Positions 1 through 6,473 of a stretch of 9,066 nt of DNA are shown here, piece by piece. The first letter of the stretch is position 1; every line of letters begins with the position of its first letter. The DNA lies in assembly GCA_002390225.1 (NCBI GenBank), contig DGOW01000102.1, positions 37,484 through 46,549 on the forward strand, in the 5' to 3' direction. Source of the DNA: Gemmatimonadales bacterium UBA4456 (lineage in GTDB: Bacteria; Gemmatimonadota; Gemmatimonadetes; Longimicrobiales; Gaopeijiaceae). The notes below the pieces were generated by a model. The model was not told where the DNA came from. It searched no databases and saw only the letters and a list, made by a program, of their open reading frames with translations. Position numbers and translations under genes: made by a program.

Positions 1-299
1 CGACCGCCGAACTCATGAACCAGGGCCTCCCGGCAGTTCTGGTGCCGCTACCCACGGCGGCGGAGGACCATCAGACGCACAACGCACGCGCACTCGAGGC
101 TGCTGGCGCGGCACGGGTTGTGCCTCAGGACGAACTCTCTCCTGCGCGTCTGGCTGCGGAACTGGCGTCGATGACTGCGGACACGAACGCACTTCAGGCC
201 ATGAGTGAGCGCGCGTCTGAGCGGGCGCACCCCAGGGCTACGGAGGAGATTGCAGGGGACGTCGCCACGCTGCTGCCTCCGACTCGGAGAGCCGCTTGA
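1..299 (+). CDS. murG: MurG, UDP-GlcNAc:lipid I GlcNAc transferase (C-terminal fragment, 5' end outside window)
   Basis: This is the C-terminal end of the peripheral membrane glycosyltransferase that adds GlcNAc to lipid I to make lipid II. The reading frame enters at base 3 and is open to a TGA at 297-299, giving about 98 residues. The sequence reads TAELMNQGLPAVLVPLP followed shortly by EDHQTHNARALEAAGAA. This matches the conserved MurG C-domain stretch in which a proline-rich loop and the DHQ..NA motif contact UDP-GlcNAc. The final 60 or so residues are the less conserved helical tail (RLAAELASM...). The Met codon at 15 is internal, because homology continues upstream of it to the window edge. 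The stop overlaps the TTG start of murC by 4 bases, which fits translational coupling. The family call is firm despite the truncation. Confidence 0.93.
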   Translation, partial: TAELMNQGLPAVLVPLPTAAEDHQTHNARALEAAGAARVVPQDELSPARLAAELASMTADTNALQAMSERASERAHPRATEEIAGDVATLLPPTRRAA

Positions 300-1705
300 A
301 GGCCCGCCTCGACCTGCCCGCTCTCGCTGCGGAACGACCGGTGCACTTCATGGGCGTTGGTGGAGCAGGGATGTACCCGCTTGCCGAGCTCCTTCTTCGG
401 AGTGGTGGCAAGGTGAGTGGGTGCGATACCAAGGACAGTGGGGCACTCCATGATCTCAAGGCACTGGGCGCCGAGGTGTACGTCGGGCATGATGGCGCCC
501 ATGTCGCCGAGGCCGCGGCCCTCGTAGTTACAGCGGCCGTCCCGGCTGACCACCCGGAAATTCTGGCCGCGAAGCGGGCCGGGATGATCGTGATGAAGCG
601 CGCGGAGGCGCTCGGAACCTGGGTTGCTCAAGGACGCGTCGTGGGTATCGCCGGTACGCACGGAAAGACCACGACAACCGCGATGACGACCGAGGTTCTC
701 GCCGAAGCCGGCATGGATCCCACTGGTTTGGTAGGTGGACGCGTAACTGAATGGGGCGGGAACCTCCGCTACGGAGCAAGCGATATTTTCGTCGTTGAGG
801 CGGACGAGTACGACCGCTCGTTTCTCACGCTGTCCCCTGACGTGGCGGTCATCACCAACCTCGAAGCCGACCACCTCGATATCTACGGCGATCTCGACGG
901 TGTCCGGAGAGGATTCCGCGACTTCCTTGCGGGAGTGCGGGGTGGCGGCCGCGTGGTCGTTTGCGCTGATGATCATGGGGCCTCATCGCTGCTCCCCGCG
1001 ATCGGGGCCAGCGGCTACACGTACGGAACGTCGGCGGGTTCCATGCTCCGCGCGACCGATCTACGCGTCGAGGAAGGAGTGACGCATGCCCGGGTCTGGG
1101 AGGAGGGGCACGACGTCGGTGACGTGAGCCTTCCGATGGGTGGTCGTCACAATCTGCTCAACGCTCTGGCTGCTGCTGCTGCATCACGTGCCTTGGGCGC
1201 GGCGTGGAGTGACATCATCCGGGCACTCGCCGACTTTCGCGGCGTCGGGCGTCGTTTCCAGCTGGTCGGTGAGGCACGGGGCGTGATTGTGATCGACGAT
1301 TACGCACACCACCCGACAGAGGTGGCTGCCGCGCTGCAGGCGGCCCGTGGCATGTACGAGGGTCGTCGCCTGGTTGCGGTCTTCCAGCCGCATCTCTATT
1401 CACGCACACGCGACTTCGTCCGCGGATTCGGCGAGGCGCTCGCAATTGCGGATAAGGTCTGGTTGACCGACATCTTTCCTGCGCGCGAAGCCCCGATTCC
1501 GGGCGTGGACGGTCACACGCTGCTGACGTCCGTGACCGAAGCAGGCGCGTTTGACACATCATATGTACCTTATCTTGACGACCTTCCTGCAGCCGTGGCG
1601 GCTGATCTCGAAGAGGGCGATGTGGTTTTGACGCTGGGGGCCGGTTCGATCGAGCGCACCGGGGCCTCGCTCCTTGATGAGATCAAGGAGCCTGCCCGTG
1701 CTTAG
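296..1705 (+). CDS. murC: MurC, UDP-N-acetylmuramate--L-alanine ligase
   Basis: MurC is the cytoplasmic ATP-dependent ligase that adds L-Ala to UDP-MurNAc, the first step of stem-peptide assembly. At 469 aa it has the usual family length. The N-terminal Rossmann domain carries MGVGGAGM (19-26), typical of MurC. The central domain carries the P-loop GTHGKTTT (120-127), EADEYDRSF (168-176) and TNLEADHLD (188-196). The GRHNLLNA motif lies at 283-290. The C-terminal domain has FRGVGRRF (314-321), DDYAHHPTE (334-342), FQPHLYSRT (363-371) and LTLGAGSI (445-452). No key residue is missing. The start is TTG at 296, the only start that places the family N-terminus correctly. GGAGAG at 286-291 lies 4 bases upstream. 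The start overlaps the murG stop and the end overlaps ftsQ. The usual partners murB and ddl do not follow it here. Confidence 0.97.
   Translation: MKARLDLPALAAERPVHFMGVGGAGMYPLAELLLRSGGKVSGCDTKDSGALHDLKALGAEVYVGHDGAHVAEAAALVVTAAVPADHPEILAAKRAGMIVMKRAEALGTWVAQGRVVGIAGTHGKTTTTAMTTEVLAEAGMDPTGLVGGRVTEWGGNLRYGASDIFVVEADEYDRSFLTLSPDVAVITNLEADHLDIYGDLDGVRRGFRDFLAGVRGGGRVVVCADDHGASSLLPAIGASGYTYGTSAGSMLRATDLRVEEGVTHARVWEEGHDVGDVSLPMGGRHNLLNALAAAAASRALGAAWSDIIRALADFRGVGRRFQLVGEARGVIVIDDYAHHPTEVAAALQAARGMYEGRRLVAVFQPHLYSRTRDFVRGFGEALAIADKVWLTDIFPAREAPIPGVDGHTLLTSVTEAGAFDTSYVPYLDDLPAAVAADLEEGDVVLTLGAGSIERTGASLLDEIKEPARA
1669..1691 (+). promoter_or_regulatory. Hairpin enclosing the ftsQ ribosome binding site
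   Basis: Bases 1669-1678 and 1682-1691 form a perfect 10-bp inverted repeat around a 3-base loop (GAG). The 3' arm contains the whole AAGGAG Shine-Dalgarno (1685-1690) that sits 7 bases before the GTG chosen as the ftsQ start. The element lies inside the last codons of murC. The pairing is seen directly. That it blocks independent initiation at ftsQ, so that ftsQ is translated mainly when ribosomes finishing murC open the stem, is inference. Coding constraint on the murC C-terminus or chance could also explain the repeat. Confidence 0.5.
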
Positions 1706-2492
1706 CCCGACTATGAATCGGCAGTTCAAGATCCTCGCGGTAACAGCGGCCATCGGCCCGCTGGTGTTCTGGGGACCGGGTGTGATCGAGGCTGCGAGTG
1801 GCCTCGAGGTGTTTGCGGTACGAGAGGTCGAAGTCACCGGAATCAAGATCCTCACGGAAGAAGCGGTCGTGGGTCGGCTTGCTCTGGGTTCGTTCGCCTC
1901 CGTCTGGGGCGACGCCGAGGTGTGGCGTGAGCGGATCATAGCCGACCCGATGGTGCGGACCGTCGATATCCGGCGCCGCATTCCAAGCGGACTCCTGATT
2001 CAAGTCGAGGAACGGACTCCGATCGCACTCGCAGGCACACCGCTGCTTGAGGCAGTCGACGCGGAAGGCTACCGGCTACCGATCGACCCGACGCTCTACC
2101 GTCTAGATCTGCCCATCATCAGCTCGAAACAGAGGGTGCCGGAGGATGCGGTGCTCCTCCCGGAAGACATCCGCGCGCTGGCTACCGAGGTCGAGCACCT
2201 CACGGCGACGCACCAGGAGTTCGCTCGCCAGATCTCGACGATCCGCTGGCATTCTGACGGGGTGGTTGCGGTTCGGCTTCTTCCGCTTAAGGGCCACGAT
2301 GTGGACTTCATCATGCCGGTTCACACCACAGGGGTCCGAATCCGGGAAGGTGAATCCGCGCTGAGCCATGCGATGCGAGAAGCGGCTGGCCGACCGCCTG
2401 CGGAAGTCGACCTGCGCTTCTCGGAGCAGGTGGTCATTCGGCGCTATTCGAGTAGTGCACCCGCTCCAATTTTCACGGCCGGGGGCCGATGA
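1698..2492 (+). CDS. ftsQ: FtsQ/DivIB, bitopic cell-division protein with POTRA domain
   Basis: FtsQ links the early and late divisome and binds FtsB/FtsL in the periplasm. The predicted 264 aa has a short cytoplasmic tail and one hydrophobic segment (about 12-30, interrupted by Gly/Pro). A POTRA domain follows (about 38-106): VFAVREVEVTGIKILTEEAV, then MVRTVDIRRRIPSGLLIQVEERTPIAL. The FtsQ beta domain follows, with VDAEGYRLPID (120-130) and VDLRFSEQVVIR (237-248), both typical of the family. I chose GTG at 1698 because AAGGAG (1685-1690) lies 7 bases before it. ATG at 1677 lies upstream of that site, and ATG at 1713 is too far downstream of it but would also yield an intact protein. The gene overlaps the murC end by 8 bases and stops 1 base before ftsA. 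The family is confident from the POTRA and beta-domain pattern and from the gene order. The exact N-terminus is less sure. Confidence 0.9.
   Translation: MLSPTMNRQFKILAVTAAIGPLVFWGPGVIEAASGLEVFAVREVEVTGIKILTEEAVVGRLALGSFASVWGDAEVWRERIIADPMVRTVDIRRRIPSGLLIQVEERTPIALAGTPLLEAVDAEGYRLPIDPTLYRLDLPIISSKQRVPEDAVLLPEDIRALATEVEHLTATHQEFARQISTIRWHSDGVVAVRLLPLKGHDVDFIMPVHTTGVRIREGESALSHAMREAAGRPPAEVDLRFSEQVVIRRYSSSAPAPIFTAGGR
2476..2488 (+). promoter_or_regulatory. Short GC hairpin over the G-rich ribosome binding region of ftsA
   Basis: CGGCC (2476-2480) and GGCCG (2484-2488) are a 5-bp inverted repeat with a GGG loop. It spans the G-run (2481-2485) that is the only Shine-Dalgarno-like sequence before the ftsA ATG at 2494, at 8 bases spacing. 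A stem this short is common by chance in GC-rich DNA. It is listed because it is the second junction in a row in this operon where the candidate ribosome binding site lies in or against a stem. Confidence 0.25.
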
Positions 2493-2493
2493 C

Positions 2494-3723
2494 ATGCGTT
2501 CGAACCTGATCGCTGGACTCGACATCGGAAGCACGAACACCTGCGCTGTGATCGGTGAGGTCGTGGGAGACCCACGCTGTCCCGGTCTCATCATTCTTGG
2601 GGTAGGGCAGGCGCAGACCGCAGGACTGCGTGGTGACTTCGTCATCAACATCGACGAGATGACCGAGTCCGTTCGCAACGCCGTCAATGAGGCCGAACTC
2701 ATGGCCGGCGCTACAGTGGATCGGGTCTACGCGGGCATCGGTGGTGACCACGTCCGGGCCACGAACTCGATGGGTGTCGTCGCGATCTCCGAAGATGAAG
2801 TCACGGACGACGACGTGGAGCGCGCACACATCGTGGCTCGTGCAGTCGCGCTCCCGCCCGACCGCGAGATGGTGCACGCGATCCCGCAGGAGTATCGGGT
2901 CGATCACCAGGCAGGAATCAAAGATCCGATCGGTATGTCCGGCGTCCGCCTGGAGAGCGAGGTGTTTCTGGTCACCTGCCAGGTCACCGCCTCGGCAAAT
3001 ATCACGAAGGCCGTGAACCGAGCTGGATACCGGGTCCAAGAGCTGGTACTTGAGCCTCTGGCCGGTGCGCGCGCCGTCCTGACGGAAGACGAAAAGGAAG
3101 TCGGCGTCGCGATGGTCGAGATCGGTGCTCAGACGACGAATGTCGCGGCGTACTACGAGGGCAAGATCCACCACGTGGCGATCCTGCCCTTCGGTGGTGC
3201 CACGCTGACACAGGATCTCATGCGTGGGTTGGCGGTGCCGTACAAAGAGGCGCAACGAGCCAAGGAACATCATGCGCATGCCTTTGCGCAGATGGTCGAC
3301 CCCCGGGAAACTGTTGATCTCCCTGGTCCGTCGCCCAACCAGATGCGCTCGGTCGCCTGCGAACTGATCGCGCACATCGTCGAGCAGCGCCTCGACGAGA
3401 TGTTCGGAATCATCCAGGGCGAACTCCAGGACCACGGAGCGCTCGACAAGCTCGGCGCGGGAATCGTGCTGAGCGGCGGAACCGCCGCCATACCGGGGAT
3501 CGTCGAACTGGCCCAGCAGATCTTCGCAGCGCCTGTGCGTCTTGGTGTGCCCGCTGAAGGGCTCAGTGGGATCGCAGACGTCGTCGCCCGGCCTCGCTTC
3601 ACGGTGGGAGCCGGACTCGCGCTCTGGGGCGCGGATCGTTTTGCAGAAACCGGCCGAGGTGCGTCGACCCGGACCTCCGGGATCGTCACGAAGCTGGGTG
3701 TTTGGTTGAAGGAATTCTTTTAA
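2494..3723 (+). CDS. ftsA: FtsA, actin-like membrane tether of the Z-ring
   Basis: FtsA polymerises on the inner membrane, binds the FtsZ C-terminal peptide and recruits later divisome proteins. At 409 aa it has normal length. Visible parts are the phosphate-1 loop GLDIGSTNTCAVIG (8-21), the SHS2/1C region (about 82-165, GIGGDHVRATNSMGVVAIS), the family stretch AIPQEYRVD (129-137), the adenosine loop GIVLSGGTAAIPG (323-335) and a C-terminal amphipathic helix (TKLGVWLKEFF, 399-409) that should insert in the membrane. The phosphate-2 motif reads VEIGAQTTN (208-216) instead of the usual VDIGGGTTD-like form. A His-rich patch (KEHHAHAF, 257-264) occupies the usual AE.LK..yG region. The start is ATG 2494: the frame is open further upstream to 2368, but that part overlaps ftsQ and precedes the conserved N-terminus. 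It stops 36 bases before ftsZ. Confidence 0.96.
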   Translation: MRSNLIAGLDIGSTNTCAVIGEVVGDPRCPGLIILGVGQAQTAGLRGDFVINIDEMTESVRNAVNEAELMAGATVDRVYAGIGGDHVRATNSMGVVAISEDEVTDDDVERAHIVARAVALPPDREMVHAIPQEYRVDHQAGIKDPIGMSGVRLESEVFLVTCQVTASANITKAVNRAGYRVQELVLEPLAGARAVLTEDEKEVGVAMVEIGAQTTNVAAYYEGKIHHVAILPFGGATLTQDLMRGLAVPYKEAQRAKEHHAHAFAQMVDPRETVDLPGPSPNQMRSVACELIAHIVEQRLDEMFGIIQGELQDHGALDKLGAGIVLSGGTAAIPGIVELAQQIFAAPVRLGVPAEGLSGIADVVARPRFTVGAGLALWGADRFAETGRGASTRTSGIVTKLGVWLKEFF

Positions 3724-3747
3724 GTCGCAGTTGCTCCAATCTCCACT

Positions 3748-3756
3748 AGGGAGGAG
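3748..3756 (+). promoter_or_regulatory. Strong Shine-Dalgarno of ftsZ
   Basis: AGGGAGGAG lies just before two tandem ATG codons (3760 and 3763), with its GGAGG core (3750-3754) 5 or 8 bases away. This is the strongest ribosome binding site in the window, consistent with the high protein level usual for FtsZ. Either ATG could be used, and they differ by one Met. Two CTCC tetramers upstream (3734-3737, 3741-3744) could pair weakly with it. Confidence 0.75.
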
Positions 3757-3759
3757 ACC

Positions 3760-5019
3760 ATGATGATCTTCGAATTTGAAGAGTCCCCGATCGCTAACGC
3801 GCGCATGAAGGTTGTGGGCGTGGGGGGAGCTGGCGGAAACGCGGTCAATCGCATGATCGACGAGGAGCTCGAGGGTGTCGAGTTCATTTCGATGAACACC
3901 GACGGGCAGGCACTCAAGAACTCGAAGGCGCAGGTCAACCTGCAGATCGGGAAGAAGCTCACCCGAGGCCTGGGTGCAGGCGCTCGGCCGGAGGTTGGGC
4001 GTCAGGCACTAGCTGAGAGCGAAGAAGAGGTGCGTCGGGCGCTGGAAGGGGCCGACCTCGTATTCGTTACGGCCGGGATGGGTGGTGGAACGGGCACGGG
4101 TGCTGCCCCCCTCGTGGCCGAGATCGCACGCGACATGGGTGCGCTGACGATCGGCGTCGTAACCAAGCCCTTCTCCTTCGAGGGGAAGAAGCGCGAGCGG
4201 CAGGCGATGCAGGGTCTCGCCGAGCTTCGCCGTGCTGTCGACACGATGATTCTGGTCCCGAACGATCGGCTGCTCTCCGTCGTCCCCCGAGGAACAACGT
4301 TCAAGGATGCACTGAAGAAGGCTGACGAAATCCTGCTCAACGCGACGCAGGGTGTGTCCGACCTGATCCGTGTAACCGGCGAGGTGAACGTCGACTTTGC
4401 GGATGTGCGTACCGTGATGGCAGCCCGGGGCCCTGCGCTCATGGGCTCTGGCTTCGGCGAAGGAGACAACAGGGCCCAGGAAGCGGCTCAGGAAGCGATC
4501 TCGTCGCCGCTTCTCGATGATGTCTCGATTGCGGGGGCCAAGGGCGTCCTGATCAACATCACCGGCGGCATGGACCTCGCCATTGACGAGGTCATGACGA
4601 TTTCGTCGATTATTCAGGAAGAGGCGGGAGACGAGGCCGAGATCATCTTCGGCGCCGTTCACAGTCCGGAGCTTGAGAAGCAGATTCGCGTCACAGTGAT
4701 CGCGACTGGCTTCGATTCGGAGAACGACGAGAAGGTGATTGCAGGCAACTTCCGGCGCTCTCGCCCGCAGACCCCGACCACGCAGCCGGTCGACGTCGGG
4801 CTCGGTCAGCCGGTACAGCCGGCTGCCGAGGTCGTCCCACCGGTGCTCGAGCCGCCGGCACCCAGTGTGCCGGTTGAACTGCCCGAGAGGCGTGTTGCTG
4901 TGGGCGGTGGGGCGTCGGAGCCGGTGCTACCGCTGACGAGGTTCCCGGAGAGAATCGTCTCTCGGGAACAGATCGAAGGGTTGGATATTCCGACGTTCAT
5001 TCGTCGCCAGATGGACTGA
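3760..5019 (+). CDS. ftsZ: FtsZ, tubulin-like GTPase that forms the division ring
   Basis: FtsZ polymerises with GTP at mid-cell to form the Z-ring. The 419-aa protein has the complete architecture. The N-terminal nucleotide-binding motif is VGVGGAGGNAVNRM (19-32), with NTDGQAL (46-52) after it. The tubulin signature GGGTGTG is at 108-114. The T7 synergy loop NVDFADVRTVM (210-220) includes the catalytic acidic residues D212 and D215. A Pro/Val-rich variable linker runs from about 331 to 405. The conserved C-terminal peptide LDIPTFIRRQMD (408-419) is the docking site for FtsA. Nothing is missing. The start is one of two adjacent ATGs behind AGGGAGGAG. The gene is last of the dcw block and is followed after one base by an inverted repeat. 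Its own ribosome binding site and 36-base leader suggest translation less coupled to ftsA than the upstream genes are to one another. Confidence 0.99.
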   Translation: MMIFEFEESPIANARMKVVGVGGAGGNAVNRMIDEELEGVEFISMNTDGQALKNSKAQVNLQIGKKLTRGLGAGARPEVGRQALAESEEEVRRALEGADLVFVTAGMGGGTGTGAAPLVAEIARDMGALTIGVVTKPFSFEGKKRERQAMQGLAELRRAVDTMILVPNDRLLSVVPRGTTFKDALKKADEILLNATQGVSDLIRVTGEVNVDFADVRTVMAARGPALMGSGFGEGDNRAQEAAQEAISSPLLDDVSIAGAKGVLINITGGMDLAIDEVMTISSIIQEEAGDEAEIIFGAVHSPELEKQIRVTVIATGFDSENDEKVIAGNFRRSRPQTPTTQPVDVGLGQPVQPAAEVVPPVLEPPAPSVPVELPERRVAVGGGASEPVLPLTRFPERIVSREQIEGLDIPTFIRRQMD

Positions 5020-5046
5020 GCTGGAGCCCTAGCTCCAGTTCGTTCT
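5019..5046 (+). terminator. Candidate weak intrinsic terminator after ftsZ
   Basis: CTGGAGC (5021-5027) pairs perfectly with GCTCCAG (5032-5038) around a CCTA loop, extendable by a G-T and an A-T pair to 5019/5040. It is followed by TTCGTTCT (5039-5046), five T of eight, so the U-tract is imperfect. The position directly behind the ftsZ stop fits a terminator or an mRNA 3'-end stabiliser. Confidence 0.5.
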
Positions 5047-5056
5047 CGGGCGACTG

Positions 5057-5086
5057 ACTGTCCGGCGGAGACGTCCGCCGGGCAGT
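5057..5086 (+). repeat. Strong 13-bp inverted repeat between ftsZ and the M23 gene
   Basis: Arms 5057-5069 and 5074-5086 pair over 13 positions with one G-T wobble (5061/5082) and a 4-base loop (GACG). The stem core CCGGCGGA/TCCGCCGG is very GC-rich. No T-run follows, so it is not a classical intrinsic terminator. Possible roles are a pause site, an RNA stability element or a protein-binding site. The sequence alone does not decide. Confidence 0.55.
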
Positions 5087-5097
5087 TGACGGTTCGA

Positions 5098-5117
5098 GCC
5101 CCTTGTTGCTCAGGGGC
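5098..5117 (+). repeat. Third inverted repeat in the ftsZ-M23 gap
   Basis: GCCCCT (5098-5103) and AGGGGC (5112-5117) form a 6-bp stem with an 8-base loop. It lies about 35 bases before the M23 start. It is weaker than the two preceding hairpins, and a 6-bp GC stem may be chance. Confidence 0.35.
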
Positions 5118-5152
5118 CTAGCGGACCATAGTGGGGAGTCCAGGAGTTGGCC

Positions 5153-6466
5153 GTGAAGCAGTCCATTACATCGAGGATTCAAGCGGGGGGGATCGCCAGC
5201 GCGGTGATCGTCCTCCTTTCTGCGTGCGTATCAGAGACGCCCGACGTCGGATCGCTCGAGGCCGTATGGGTCCCCGCCGCCGAACGCACGGAGGTTCATG
5301 CACTCGGTCGAGGTCAAACCTTCGGGGCGCTTCTCTACGGTGCGATCGATGCCAACCAGCAGGCCTCACTCCTGCTCGCGTTCCAGGAGCACGCGGACCC
5401 GCGACGGCTGCGGGAGCGCACGGAGGTCACGCTACGCTATCTCCCTGAGAACAATGAACTCAGGGGAGTCGACGTTGCCGTCAGCAAGGATCGGACAGTG
5501 CGACTCGACCGAGATATTCTCGGATGGAATTCTCAGCTCATTCAGACGCCTATCTTCGTGGACACGATCTACGCGATGGGTGAGGTCACCGAGACCTTCT
5601 GGGGCTCTGTGGTCAACAACGAGAAGCTCACCTCGTTGACGTTCGAGGACCGCAACCTGCTCATCGACCACTTGGATCGGGTATTCCAGTGGCAGATGGA
5701 CTTCTCGCGGCAGATCCGACCGGGTGACAATTACCGATTCGCCTTCGAGCGAGAGGTTCGTCCTGACGGATCTATGCGGGAGGGAAGGCTACTCGCCGCC
5801 GAATTCGTGAACAGTGGAACGCCGTATCACGCGGTCTACTTCGATCCCAACGGAGATGGCCGAGGCTCGTACTTCGATCTAGATGGCGAATCGGTTCGTC
5901 GGGCCTTCCTGCTCAAGCCCCTGTCGTACCGTCGGATCTCTGGTCGCTTTTCAAGCGGCCGCCGACACCCGGTCCTGAACACGATCCGGGCGCACCGGGG
6001 CATCGACTACGCCGCCGATAGAGGCACGCCGGTGATGGCGACCTCGGACGGTGTGGTCGTCCATCGCGGTTCAAAGGGCTCTTTCGGCAACACCGTAGAG
6101 ATCCGGCACCCTAATGGTTGGGTGACCCGGTATGCCCACCTGAGCCGTTTTCGTAGTGATGTGACTCTGGGTACCCGGGTACATCAGAGCGATGTGATCG
6201 GCTACGTGGGCATGAGTGGCCTCGCGACTGGCCCGCACCTCCACTACGAGATGCTGCAGAACGGTCGCCAGTTCGATCCTCTCTCCGTCGATCTGCCGGC
6301 CGGTGATCCGGTGCCGGCAGACGACATGGTCCGCTGGCGTGGTGAGCTGACCGAGCGGTACGACCTGCTAAAGATGATTCCGAGACGCGGTCCGGTACGC
6401 ACGTTCGTAGCTGAGGATGAGGACGCGCCGGCGCCTGAAGCGCCGCAGCCGGGCGGGGGAGTGTAG
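5153..6466 (+). CDS. M23-family zinc metallopeptidase lipoprotein (MepM/Csd3-like murein endopeptidase)
   Basis: A predicted periplasmic peptidoglycan peptidase of 437 aa. Its N-terminus is a lipoprotein signal: a short basic stretch, a hydrophobic core and lipobox LSAC with lipidated C25. Residues about 40-140 resemble the N-terminal domain of MepM-type proteins. A middle domain (about 145-250) has QWQMDFSRQIRPGDNYR and AAEFVNSG, also typical of that group. The M23 domain (about 262-375) has HRGID (H281, D285), YAHL (H329) and GPHLHYE (H362, H364). By the LytM pattern, H281, D285 and H364 bind zinc while H329 and H362 are catalytic. All five are present, so it should be active. GTG 5153 is preferred because AGGAG (5142-5146) lies 6 bases before it, whereas TTG 5147 touches the AGGAG. 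It probably cleaves D,D cross-links, but the exact bond is unknown. Placement behind ftsZ suggests a role in envelope growth or septation. Confidence 0.93.
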   Translation: MKQSITSRIQAGGIASAVIVLLSACVSETPDVGSLEAVWVPAAERTEVHALGRGQTFGALLYGAIDANQQASLLLAFQEHADPRRLRERTEVTLRYLPENNELRGVDVAVSKDRTVRLDRDILGWNSQLIQTPIFVDTIYAMGEVTETFWGSVVNNEKLTSLTFEDRNLLIDHLDRVFQWQMDFSRQIRPGDNYRFAFEREVRPDGSMREGRLLAAEFVNSGTPYHAVYFDPNGDGRGSYFDLDGESVRRAFLLKPLSYRRISGRFSSGRRHPVLNTIRAHRGIDYAADRGTPVMATSDGVVVHRGSKGSFGNTVEIRHPNGWVTRYAHLSRFRSDVTLGTRVHQSDVIGYVGMSGLATGPHLHYEMLQNGRQFDPLSVDLPAGDPVPADDMVRWRGELTERYDLLKMIPRRGPVRTFVAEDEDAPAPEAPQPGGGV

Positions 6467-6473
6467 ACGGAGC

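Noticed and set aside
194..976. 260-codon open frame on the minus strand opposite murG/murC
   Set aside because: It lies entirely antisense to conserved murG and murC sequence. High GC leaves such frames open, and the predicted protein has no recognisable domain and low-complexity, Arg/His-rich composition.
2368..2493. Upstream in-frame extension of ftsA by 42 codons
   Set aside because: It overlaps the conserved C-terminus of ftsQ, and the FtsA family N-terminus begins at the Met encoded at 2494.
2473..3435. 320-codon open frame on the minus strand opposite ftsA
   Set aside because: It is the longest antisense frame but is a mirror of ftsA codon structure (rich in D, H, R, V). No domain or plausible ribosome binding site is seen.
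4009..4662. 217-codon minus-strand frame opposite ftsZ, plus a similar one at 7440-8042 opposite the vWA-like gene
   Set aside because: They are antisense to confidently called genes, with no family resemblance. They are explained by GC-driven lack of stop codons.
4775..4830. Repeated CAGCCGG units in the ftsZ linker region
   Set aside because: They encode the Pro/Val/Gln-rich variable linker of FtsZ, where low-complexity repeats are expected. No regular period is seen.
5086..5132. Possible promoter before the M23 gene (TTGACG at 5086, or TTGTTG at 5103 with CATAGT at 5127)
   Set aside because: TTGACG has no -10 at normal spacing. The TTGTTG-18-CATAGT pair matches the sigma-70 consensus poorly. 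Not supportable as a feature without transcription-start data.
6171..6182. Perfect 12-base palindrome GTACCCGGGTAC in the M23 gene
   Set aside because: It lies within conserved coding sequence (LGTRVHQ) and is most simply explained by codon choice.
6417..6473. ATG 6417 as start of the vWA-like protein
   Set aside because: It would overlap the M23 gene by 50 bases, has no spaced ribosome binding site, and adds an Arg-rich tract that looks like out-of-frame reading of the Pro/Ala-rich M23 tail. Not fully excluded.
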